From: an uncultured Atopobiaceae bacterium
GTDB lineage: Bacteria > Actinomycetota > Coriobacteriia > Coriobacteriales > Atopobiaceae
Reading direction: 5' to 3'
DNA: 8,707 nt
Assembly (NCBI GenBank): GCA_947581665.1
Contig: CANPVI010000053.1
Location: 1-8,707, forward strand
This document shows positions 1-7,500 of this stretch, piece after piece; positions within the stretch are counted from its first letter, which is position 1, and each line of letters opens with the position of its first letter. Made by a program: the position numbers and the translations under genes. The notes below the pieces were generated by a model that made no database searches, was not told the DNA's origin, and worked only from the letters and a program-made list of their open reading frames with translations.

Positions 1-270
1 GAATGCAACGTTGAAGGTTGCGGTTACGCGAGTGAGAAAGTTTCTCACACGCTCACGGTCAAGTCCGACGGTGAGGACGGACATCACAGCGAATGCAACG
101 TTGAAGGTTGCGGTTACGCGAGTGAGAAAGTTTCTCACACGCTCACGGTCAAGTCCGACGGTGAGGAAGGACATCACAGCGAATGCAACGTTGAAGGTTG
201 TGGTTACGCGAGCGAGAAGGTCGGGCACGAGCTGTCGGATTGGTATGCCGATGACGACGGACATTATAAG
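1..270 (+). repeat. In-frame 90-bp tandem repeat, three copies, array continues upstream
   Basis: Copies lie at 1-90, 91-180 and 181-270. Copies 1 and 2 differ at a single base (C at 78, A at 168), which changes Asp to Glu at repeat residue 26. Copy 3 is nearly identical over its first 40 or so bases and then diverges, while keeping the 30-codon length and the 'GH' position near the end. The unit encodes one Cys-x4-Cys/His knuckle, so unit gain or loss keeps the reading frame. Because the window opens exactly on a repeat boundary in phase, more copies probably lie upstream. Confidence 0.95.
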
Positions 271-1398
271 AAGTGCGAATCCGGTGATTGCGATTATCGT
301 ACTGTATCCGCTCCACATTCCATTGCGGAGGGTGCAAAGGCGACGGATGTGAATAACTTAATGCACCAATACGACTGCGAAGTTTGTGGCGCGACTGTAA
401 AAGAGAAGCACGAGAGTCAATGGCATTATACCGACACCGAACATTACTTTGGGTGCGAAGAATGCGGTCATGAGACTGTACATGAAACGGCTCACAGCTT
501 TACGTACAAGAACGATGGGGATACACATACCGTCTCTTGTTCAAGCAACTGTGGCTTTGCAAAAACTGAATCGCATGCGCTCCAATATTCAAGACTTTCG
601 GATAATCCGTCTCAAGGGCATAAAGTTACATGTAAAACGAATTGTGGTTATGAGGTGATCGAGGCCCATGATCAGGCCGGTACTGATGGCGAATGTTCCA
701 AGTGCGGATACAAGGATGTGGGCGAACATACCTGTATCGATCATCTCGCTGCGGATGCGAACGGCTTTTATGATGGTGAGTGCCAGATTTGTCATCAGAA
801 TGCGATTTTCGAGATTGACGCGAGTGGCAAAATCACAAAATTCAAGGATTATAACTCTCTTAAAACATCGGCGGGTGAACTTAAAATTAAAGTGCCTGCG
901 AAGGTGAATGGTACCGATGTGAATGATATCGCTGCGGGTTCATCAGATGGCGTTCAAGTGTTCCGTTCGAATTCTGATATTACAGATATTGTAATTGCGG
1001 AGAATGAGAACTATAAGGAACTGAAGAATGGGACGTTTAAACAGTGTTCAAATCTGAAGTCACTTGTGATTTTAGCATCGATTACCAAAGTGTCAAATGG
1101 GTCGTTGGAGCAAGTTCCTAAACTCGTGTATGTTGTTTTTCCGGAGTCACTAACCGAATTAGGCGGCTCGGCGTTTGGGAATTCCACACGCGTTGGAGAG
1201 ATGACGAGCTTTAGTCATATCTATTTTATGGGAACATCGGATGCGTGGGCTACAATAGAGGGAAAGGTGAGCACAACAGCAGCGGTGAAGATTTTATTAA
1301 AGGAAGACATCGTGTTGTATTTCGGAGCGGATCCTACTTCCGGATGGCAGTGGACCGATTCAACAAAAGATGTACCAGAAGCAAATAAGGAGGCGTAA
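1..1398 (+). CDS. Cys/His knuckle-repeat and BspA-like LRR surface protein, 5' partial
   Basis: The frame is open from base 1 to TAA at 1396-1398, giving 465 visible codons. No start with a ribosome-binding site is seen, so the gene begins upstream; GTG at 349 is an internal Val codon (visible residue 117). Residues 1-90 are three 30-residue repeats with the pattern His-x-Leu ... Gly-His-His-x-x-Cys-x4-Cys-Gly-Tyr. Further Cys pairs follow: C92/C97, C126/C129, C152/C155, C180/C184, C211/C215, C232/C235 and C261/C264, separated by His residues. This looks like a string of small metal-binding or disulfide knuckles. Residues about 268-460 have the hydrophobic spacing and 'F.QCSNLKSLVI' / 'FPESLTELGGSAFG' phrases of BspA-type LRR_5 repeats, a family used for adhesion at cell surfaces. 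No LPXTG motif or C-terminal membrane anchor is present. Its knuckle-then-LRR order matches the C-terminus of the protein at 4536-8675, so the missing N-terminus may resemble that protein. The adhesion role is inferred from the family. Confidence 0.85.
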   Translation, partial: ECNVEGCGYASEKVSHTLTVKSDGEDGHHSECNVEGCGYASEKVSHTLTVKSDGEEGHHSECNVEGCGYASEKVGHELSDWYADDDGHYKKCESGDCDYRTVSAPHSIAEGAKATDVNNLMHQYDCEVCGATVKEKHESQWHYTDTEHYFGCEECGHETVHETAHSFTYKNDGDTHTVSCSSNCGFAKTESHALQYSRLSDNPSQGHKVTCKTNCGYEVIEAHDQAGTDGECSKCGYKDVGEHTCIDHLAADANGFYDGECQICHQNAIFEIDASGKITKFKDYNSLKTSAGELKIKVPAKVNGTDVNDIAAGSSDGVQVFRSNSDITDIVIAENENYKELKNGTFKQCSNLKSLVILASITKVSNGSLEQVPKLVYVVFPESLTELGGSAFGNSTRVGEMTSFSHIYFMGTSDAWATIEGKVSTTAAVKILLKEDIVLYFGADPTSGWQWTDSTKDVPEANKEA

Positions 1399-1490
1399 GA
1401 AAGAGAGAGATGTAAGGAAACGTGGCGTTGTTGTTTAGTAGCAACAAAAGTGAAGAAGCACTGTTGGGGGTGCTGTCAAAAAAAATTTTG

Positions 1491-1519
1491 CAGAGGAGGG
1501 GGTGATTCCGATGGAATAG
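1491..1519 (+). promoter_or_regulatory. Orphan strong Shine-Dalgarno with a two-residue ORF
   Basis: The purine run GAGGAGGGGG (1493-1502), followed by TGAT, is highly complementary to the 16S rRNA 3' end and far stronger than the site in front of the real gene at 1662. The best-placed ATG (1511) is followed by GAA and then TAG (1517-1519), so only a Met-Glu peptide could be made. GTG at 1502 would read five codons in the same frame. It may be a relic of a lost gene start, a minimal leader ORF, or a ribosome-loading site in the leader. The sequence does not decide between these. Confidence 0.3.
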
Positions 1520-1571
1520 CAAATCGGCGCAAAACGGCAATGATGGAAGTTGGAATGTATCAATGTAGCTC

Positions 1572-1628
1572 GGTGCGAAAGCACCAACGCCCGAAGTTTT
1601 GCTTCGGGGTAGGCAGTCTGGAACAGAC
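1572..1628 (+). promoter_or_regulatory. Structured 5' leader: three consecutive hairpins before the 1662 gene
   Basis: Three perfect stem-loops stand almost end to end. The first is GGTGC/GCACC (1572-1576, 1581-1585) with a GAAA tetraloop. The second is CCCGAAG/CTTCGGG (1590-1596, 1602-1608) with loop TTTTG. The third is GTCTG/CAGAC (1616-1620, 1624-1628) with loop GAA. They end 33 nt before the ATG at 1662, and the tract between is AT-rich. A GNRA tetraloop on the + strand favours a function as transcribed RNA. I compared it from memory with c-di-GMP, c-di-AMP, TPP, THF and ZTP riboswitch consensus elements and recognised none. No T-run follows the hairpins, so they are not a simple terminator. 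Confidence 0.55.
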
Positions 1629-1661
1629 AGGCAAAAATATTAAAAAATTTGAGGTTATATC

Positions 1662-4358
1662 ATGAGAAAAATTCTTTCTAAAACGAATTTGTTTGTTGCA
1701 CTCGTGATGTTGCTCATAGCAAGTCTCGTCGGTGCGACAACTTTGGCACTCACCGCAAACGCAGCAGTGAAAGCGGCTTCTACCGTAAAGCTCACTTCTT
1801 ATACCACGGTTATGAGGGTGGACGAGGAGTTTGAATTCGCGGCGCAAGTCACCAGTGACGGCACTGTCAGTAATGAAGTGGAATGGTCCTCCAGTAACGA
1901 GGATGTCATTTCAATGGACGGAAACATTGCTACTGCCTATGAAGAAGGTAGTGCGACAATCACAGCAACGGCATCCGATGGCGCATCCGCATCTGTCGAT
2001 GTCCTCGTTTCGAACTCGGCAATCCGCGTCGAAAGCGTGACGGTCAGTCCCGAATCGCTGGAACTCGGTGTAGGTTGGCATGCAAGAGTGTATGCAAGCG
2101 TGCTTCCCACCGACGCATACGATCAAGGTGTGCATTTCGCTTCGAGCGACACATCGATTCTCACGGTGACCGATGATGGTTATGTGACCGCCGTCGCAGC
2201 GGGAAAAGCAAACGTCATCGCGATGTCCAACGATGGTAGCAAAACCGCTATGTGCGAAGTGACCGTTATTGCAGATCTCATCGAGGCTCAGCTGAGCGAA
2301 GCAGACAATACCATGATTATCGGTGAGAGCAAGACACTTACAGTTACTCTTCCCGAAGGCGTGGATCTTACGGGGGCTGAGTACCAGTGGACAACCTCCG
2401 ATGACGATGTGGCTTCGTTCGACACGAACAGAGATGAAGAAGGCACCCTTTCCTCGTGGAGCTTCGGCACGGTAGAACTCAATGTTATCGTGACCCTTGC
2501 AGACGGCACCAAGTACGGTGCAAACGGCAGCGCATACGTCACGGCGTCCTACTTCTATCTTGTCGGTATCCGCAACGACTGGACGACCTACACCACCGCA
2601 GAGGCGGCGCAGGAAGCCGGTATGCTTCTCGTTGAAGATGCGGATCACCCCGGCATCTTCAGCATCACCCGTAACTTCTGGGCTTATGACAGCTTCCAGA
2701 TTATCCACGGTGGTATCGACGAAGGTTGGACCACCAAGATTACGCCTTACTGGTACTATGCGGCAGGCTCGGATACCGAGTATGTCGCCAATACCGCAGA
2801 CATGTTTGAGGTCAATGCCCTCGGCGACTATACGATCACTCTCGACCTTTCGAGCGGTCGTGCGCGTGTTTCCATCAACATGGTGGATCTTTATGTGACC
2901 GAGGTCGATCTTTCCCTTGCGGAAGGGCAGAACGGTTATCTCCAGAAAGAGGGCGACACCACGCTTCTCGACATCAAGACGCTTCCCGAAAACGCCATTG
3001 AGCCCGCGGAGAGCGACATTGTCGTGACCGTATCGTCCAATGCAGAGGGCTATGCAACGGCGGCTCTCAGCGAAACCAATAACAAGCAGGTCATCGTGAC
3101 GTTGCTTCAACCCTCCGAAACGATGATCACCTTCACCGTGGAAGTCAAGATCGACGACGCAGTCGGCGTGTATCCCATCACCATTCTCCCGGCAGACCAA
3201 GAGTTCACGGCTGTCACGGAGATCGCTTTCGAGCAAGAAACATATCTCATCAATGTCAACAACGGCGGCGAACCCTGGACGGTCGGCATCAAGGCGAACG
3301 TCAATGCGGATGCATCCGTGCAGGGCGTGTACTACATGTCCGATGACGACAGCATCGTTATCGAGTACGACGCAGAGGGCAATGCCTATGCGAGAGCGAG
3401 CAAGCTTGGCACGTTCACCATTGAAGCGTATGCTCTCGGTGACACCAAGTATATTGCAACCGCGCAGGTCGTGGTGTACTCCCAGGACGGCTTCTATCTC
3501 ATCGGTATTCTCGGCGGTGTGCAGGTCAACAATTGGACCTCGCTCGCTCCCGAAGTCACCTCTTTGGAGGGAACTCTCTTTGAACCCTGGGCATTGACAC
3601 CTGTGGACGATACGCACTACAGTGCAGAATTCACCCTCAATGCGGGCGATCAGTTCTCCATTGCGTTCCTCGGTATGAGCCATGAGTGGATTGGCGTTGT
3701 CAACAACGCGTACTTCGATGCGCAGAATTCCGATCCTACCATCACGCTCGACGGAATCAACGTCCAAATCAATGTGAGAGCGATTTATACCGTCACGCTC
3801 GATCTGAGCAAGGAAAACCCCGTGTTCACCGTCACCTATTATGGAGAAGCGGAGCATATCCCCGTAACGACGTATCGTTATCTGTACATCACATGGGCTG
3901 GAAATTCCTGGAACGGTGCTGAATCCGATAAGGGCAACATCATTCTTGAGGTGGGAACCTTGACGTACCTTGACGGCGTTTTGCAGAATCTCACGCTGAC
4001 GACCGAAGCAATCGACTTCTACACGCTTGCTACTGCAAGAGATGTGTGGCCTACGATTCAGTTCGTAGTATCGAACAATCTGATAGTAGTGGGTGCTGAA
4101 GGGAGTGACGACTATTTCGTCAACGCTGAGTGGTACGGAACCGATGCCGCGCCCGTTATTTTCGGCGGCGATGCATACAGCGAGAATCCCGGTACGAACG
4201 GCACTTTCACCAACAGTGGTTGCCAGCTTTACTGGGTCGGCTCCTATGATGAGACGACGAACATGACTGTGACGTTCAGCTTCACCTTCAGCGAGAGCGG
4301 TGCCTTGACGGGAATCGACGTTAACTTCGCTTCCTCCGCTGTGGACCCTGCCGAATAA
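1662..4358 (+). CDS. Secreted multi-domain Ig-like (Big_2) and SusE/F-like beta-sandwich protein, 898 aa
   Basis: The ATG at 1662 has a modest GAGG site (1651-1654) 7 nt upstream and opens onto a clear signal peptide: Arg/Lys at residues 2-7, a hydrophobic core at 10-30, and a likely cleavage after A34 in TANAA. Domains in order are: Ig-like Big_2-type units at about 40-118, 121-205 and 206-295, with 'WSSSNEDV', 'ASSDTSILTV' and 'YVTAVAAGKANV' phrases; a 'FYLVG...DW' beta-sandwich at 297-406 ending 'DYTITLDLSSGRARVSI'; a beta-rich linker domain at about 407-513; an Ig-like unit at about 514-607 with NVNNGGEPW at 531-539; a second 'FYLIG...NW' unit at 609-726; and an unrecognised domain at about 735-898. 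The 'FYLVG' units recall SusE/SusF and other carbohydrate-binding folds, so glycan binding is a guess from the family. No lipobox, LPXTG or membrane anchor is seen. Residues 84-898 contain no TTA, CTA or TCA codons, a strong bias consistent with high expression. Confidence 0.9.
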   Translation: MRKILSKTNLFVALVMLLIASLVGATTLALTANAAVKAASTVKLTSYTTVMRVDEEFEFAAQVTSDGTVSNEVEWSSSNEDVISMDGNIATAYEEGSATITATASDGASASVDVLVSNSAIRVESVTVSPESLELGVGWHARVYASVLPTDAYDQGVHFASSDTSILTVTDDGYVTAVAAGKANVIAMSNDGSKTAMCEVTVIADLIEAQLSEADNTMIIGESKTLTVTLPEGVDLTGAEYQWTTSDDDVASFDTNRDEEGTLSSWSFGTVELNVIVTLADGTKYGANGSAYVTASYFYLVGIRNDWTTYTTAEAAQEAGMLLVEDADHPGIFSITRNFWAYDSFQIIHGGIDEGWTTKITPYWYYAAGSDTEYVANTADMFEVNALGDYTITLDLSSGRARVSINMVDLYVTEVDLSLAEGQNGYLQKEGDTTLLDIKTLPENAIEPAESDIVVTVSSNAEGYATAALSETNNKQVIVTLLQPSETMITFTVEVKIDDAVGVYPITILPADQEFTAVTEIAFEQETYLINVNNGGEPWTVGIKANVNADASVQGVYYMSDDDSIVIEYDAEGNAYARASKLGTFTIEAYALGDTKYIATAQVVVYSQDGFYLIGILGGVQVNNWTSLAPEVTSLEGTLFEPWALTPVDDTHYSAEFTLNAGDQFSIAFLGMSHEWIGVVNNAYFDAQNSDPTITLDGINVQINVRAIYTVTLDLSKENPVFTVTYYGEAEHIPVTTYRYLYITWAGNSWNGAESDKGNIILEVGTLTYLDGVLQNLTLTTEAIDFYTLATARDVWPTIQFVVSNNLIVVGAEGSDDYFVNAEWYGTDAAPVIFGGDAYSENPGTNGTFTNSGCQLYWVGSYDETTNMTVTFSFTFSESGALTGIDVNFASSAVDPAE

Positions 4359-4367
4359 CCATTCGGC
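4350..4367 (+). terminator. Hairpin across the stop codon of the 1662 gene, weak terminator candidate
   Basis: GCCGAAT (4350-4356) and ATTCGGC (4361-4367) form a perfect 7-bp stem with loop AACC. The TAA stop (4356-4358) sits at the top of the stem. The following bases are TCTAAACTTTTC, which is only partly T-rich, so termination efficiency would be doubtful. It could equally be a processing or stabilising 3' element. Confidence 0.3.
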
Positions 4368-4382
4368 TCTAAACTTTTCATC

Positions 4383-4510
4383 TTGCCGGCTACCATAACC
4401 CACCGGGTCGGTAGAAATACCGACTCGGTGCATGGGTAGCGCAATTTGTCAAGTTTCTGCGCCGGCAATCTTTGTCGGCGCAGTATTTGGCAAATAGCGA
4501 AATTTTTTCG
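4383..4510 (+). promoter_or_regulatory. Hairpin-rich 5' leader with alternative pairing before the 4536 gene
   Basis: H1: arms 4401-4413 and 4418-4430 pair over 13 bp with one G-U (4406/4425) and a GAAA tetraloop. An outer 6-bp stem, GCTACC 4389-4394 with GGTAGC 4435-4440, extends it past an internal loop. H2: CTGCGCCGGCAA (4457-4468) pairs with 4472-4483 over 12 bp, one G-U, loop TCT. H3: TATTT 4484-4488 with AAATA 4492-4496. H4: CGAAA 4498-4502 with TTTCG 4506-4510. TTGCCGGC at 4383-4390 is an exact complement of GCCGGCAA at 4461-4468, inside the 5' arm of H2, so two exclusive folds are possible. The leader ends shortly before a strong ribosome-binding site. This is the layout of a conditional attenuator, but the T-run (4503-4508) lies 19 nt beyond H2, so ordinary intrinsic termination is not supported. 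I recognise no known riboswitch class. Confidence 0.55.
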
Positions 4511-4518
4511 TGGCAAGT

Positions 4519-4526
4519 GGAGGAGG
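4519..4526 (+). promoter_or_regulatory. Ribosome-binding site fixing the start at 4536
   Basis: GGAGGAGG at 4519-4526 lies 9 nt before ATG 4536. The same frame is open further upstream, to a TTG at 4446, but that codon has no Shine-Dalgarno sequence, lies between the two large hairpins, and would put 30 unlikely residues before the signal peptide. The ATG at 4536 is therefore the start. Confidence 0.85.
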
Positions 4527-4535
4527 ACGAAAATT

Positions 4536-7500
4536 ATGAAGATGAAGAAAATATGTCGCAGATCCATGTTGCTTTTCTGCATCTCCCTGCTTGCCATTTC
4601 TCTCGCTTGTGCGTTTGCGGCTTGCGGCGGTGGGCGAAACCCGTCAACGGATGATGCGGAATATTACTTGTCTCTTGCATCCGACAATTGGCAGGTGTTT
4701 AATTCGAAAGAAAGCATCCCCGACAGATTGCATTTCCGATCCGAAGGGGAGAATGAATATAAATTGACGATAGGACTTGGTGAAGGTGAGCAATTCACCG
4801 TAAACAAGTTGAACAGTGACGAAAAGATCGGCTATGACAAAGTGTTTACGACAGCCGATGACCTTGCAGGTGGAGAGAATGGAAGCATCAAGGTGGCGCA
4901 CGGCGGTACCTTTGTTCTCTTTTATAACAACTCCGAAGATACTTTGAGTTATTCGTATTCTGCCGAGGCTCCCGAACCTGTCAGCGGCGTTCAACTCGAC
5001 AAGGTGGAGCTTTCTATGGAGCTGAATGCCACGGCAAAACTCGAAGCGACAGTATTGCCGCAAAATGCCGAAAACAAGTTGGTTTCGTGGGCTTCAAGCA
5101 ACGATTCGGTCGTTTCGGTCGAGCAAGACGGAACGATTACGGCGGTCGGCTACGGGACGGCTACAATCACCGTTACCACCGCGCAGAATAGTTGCACGGC
5201 GGCCTGTACCGTGACGGTGGTGCGGCACCTTTCCGGCATCCGCTTTGACAGAGACAGTCTGTCCGTGACGGCGGGTGGATCGGCGAAAACGCTGAATCTC
5301 TCCTTCTTACCCGATGATGTTACCGACACAGAATATACTTTGCAGGTCACAGAGGGAAGCGAATTCGTTTCCGTAACGAAGGGAGAAGACGGCGTGATTA
5401 CCGTTTCCGGTCTGGAAGTCGGTCAAGCGGTTCTGAAAGCGGTTTCCGATGAAGATCCGAAGTTCACCGCCACTTGCACAATTACTGTCTGCGAAAATGG
5501 AAGTGTTCTCGTAGATATGCCTCAAAATGTGCAGACGATGATTGAGGATTCGGAGAAGATCGAACTCTCCATTGAAAACGGCTCGATCGAAAGCGTAACG
5601 TGGGCGGTAGAGAATGAAGCTGTCGCCACCATTGAAGGAGACGGTGCAACGGCGTATGTGACCGGTGTCGAATTCGGCACCACAGTCGTCACCGCGACCG
5701 TCACCGATGACAAAGGCGCGGAGCATGTTGTGACGAGCAACGTTCTCGTCGCAGACGATTACTTCTTCATTTACGGCTATGGCTTTGGGAAGAAAGACTG
5801 GGATTACGAAGAGTATGTTGGCAGCCGTGACGCGGCAGAGGCGGCAGGGCTTCTTTTCCAAGAGACTGCGACTCGCGGCATCTATACCTTGACGCGCCAT
5901 TTCACCCCTGAAAACGGCTTCCAAATCATCTTCCCGAAGGTTGCTAACTTTACGCAGCATGATAATTCTACGAACAAGGATGTCTGGAGCAAGAACATTC
6001 CATCAGATTTGGTTTCCTCCACGGTATACTATCGTTCCGGAGATTCCGATAGGGCGTATGTCACGAATACTGCATCCTACTTTGCAGTAAACGCATCGGG
6101 GTTCTATACAGTTACATTGGATCTCACAAGAGGAATTGCGTCCTCCGACGGAACAGGATACTGCTCGGTAACAATCAAATTGGATTCGCTCGATGTGTCC
6201 GAGACGAAGCTTTCGCTCACACAGGGAAATCCTACTCTCAAGAGTGGGGATAGCCTTCAACTCGGATTTTCGGTCAATCCTTCCGCAGCGAAATTCACAG
6301 AGGAGCAAGTCGAAGTAAAACTTGATTCGGACTATGCGGATTTCAAAAAATATCTAGAATACGAGTTCAACTTTGCCTATAAAACGATTTCCGTGAAGGC
6401 AAAGGGAGAACCGGCCGAGAAATTCAGCGCGGTTTTGACACTTACTATCCGCGGCGTTTCTGCGTCCATTGAGTTGTTTGTCTTACCGACCGCAATGGAA
6501 AAGAATCCTGTAACGGAGATAAATTTCGAACAGGAGAAGTATGAATTTAACGTTAACAATGGAGAAGGCAACTGGACCGCGAAAGTGAAGGCTACCACGA
6601 ATTCCGACGCTACCAATGGGCAAGTGCGTTACTATGACGTAACGGATTATGATGCCTTCCCCGGCTCTTCCGAACGTGCAATTGTCAATGAGATCACAGG
6701 CGAAGTTACCGCTCGGTCGCTCGGAACGCTCAAAATCATGGCAGTTTCCCTTGACGATCCCAGTGTTACAGCCACCGTAGACCTGTTGTTCTATTCTGAT
6801 GCTTTCTACATGGTAGGAATTGGCTATGGGGGGTGGGATGCGCTTTCTCAAAGCATCACTACACTTGTTGGTACAGGAAAAGAGAAGTATGCCTTTACGA
6901 TGAGTCAAGATTCGAATGCTCTTTATACACTTACATACGATACAGATGTTTTTGGTCTTTCCAAGCAGATGAAAATCGTATTCCTCGGCATTGACCTTCA
7001 ATGGACTGGGCAAATCACTGCGGCAAATATTGCTGAGGAATTCAGCAATGCATATGTCGGTTGGCATGTTCCCGAACTTTTGGGGACGAACGGTGATGTC
7101 GTGAGCGAGGGGCAACAGAATATCCAGTTCTTAAGACGTGGGGTTTACACATTGACAATTGACCTAAGCAGACCCAAGCCCATGCTGATCATTGACAAGG
7201 AAGGGACAACGGATATTGCAAAAGATTATCTGTTGGAATACAGCGGGAAGACAGAACTGCACAAAGGTGATGTTGCCAAAGTGGAGCTTGTAACTGTTCC
7301 ATTCAAGCAGTATCAATCTGGCGATGTGACGGTTTCTTTCGAAGGAAACGGCGGCTATCTCTCGTATGCGTTTGACAGCGGCAATGTTTTGACGTTTACC
7401 GTCAACAGGGTGGAACATGCGGAGGATAAAACGGTCACAGTCAACGTCACAGCGGACGGCGACACGCAGACGCTTTCATTCCAAATTATCGCGGAGCATC

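Larger units (their letters stand above)
1399..1661 (+). other. Intergenic spacer, 263 bp
   Basis: After the TAA at 1396-1398 comes a purine-rich stretch (GA-repeat around 1399-1410). A weak stem follows (AGCAC 1457-1461 with GTGCT 1470-1474, 8-nt loop), then a run of eight A followed by four T (1478-1489). The A-run is on the wrong strand for a terminator of the upstream gene, and no convincing rho-independent terminator is seen. I see no clear sigma-A -35/-10 pair. The right-hand half holds an unused Shine-Dalgarno sequence and three perfect hairpins, described separately. Confidence 0.6.

Noticed and set aside
1..270. CRISPR array
   Set aside because: The 90-bp units are contiguous, without unique spacers, and are in frame with protein repeats.
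11..352. 113-aa + strand frame over the tandem repeats
   Set aside because: It is frame-shifted relative to the open frame that runs from base 1 to 1398 and encodes the coherent Cys/His repeats. It repeats only because the DNA repeats.
1457..1489. Rho-independent terminator for the first gene
   Set aside because: The stem is only 5 bp with an 8-nt loop and is followed by A8, not T. On the other strand the T-run would precede the stem.
1478..1489. A8T4 tract as a programmed frameshift site
   Set aside because: It lies in non-coding sequence between genes, with no frames to join.
1450..1665. 71-aa Cys-rich ORF ending in an ATGA overlap with the 1662 gene
   Set aside because: It starts at GTG with no ribosome-binding site, runs through the three hairpins, and has no recognisable domain. 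The overlap is suggestive of translational coupling, but the RNA structure explains the region better.
1911..4433. 840-aa open frame on the - strand
   Set aside because: It lies in exact codon register opposite a gene with a signal peptide and clear domains. Its product is rich in His, Arg, Asp and Cys without recognisable domains, as expected of a codon-bias shadow.
4383..4483. c-di-GMP (GEMM-I) riboswitch or tRNA-like element
   Set aside because: A GGGTAGCGCA string and GAAA loop gave a superficial resemblance, but the GEMM core elements, the TTCGAAT-type T-arm and an acceptor stem are absent.
4446..4535. N-terminal extension of the lipoprotein from TTG 4446
   Set aside because: There is no Shine-Dalgarno sequence before TTG. 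The extension runs through the 12-bp hairpin and would bury the signal peptide. GGAGGAGG at the right distance supports ATG 4536.
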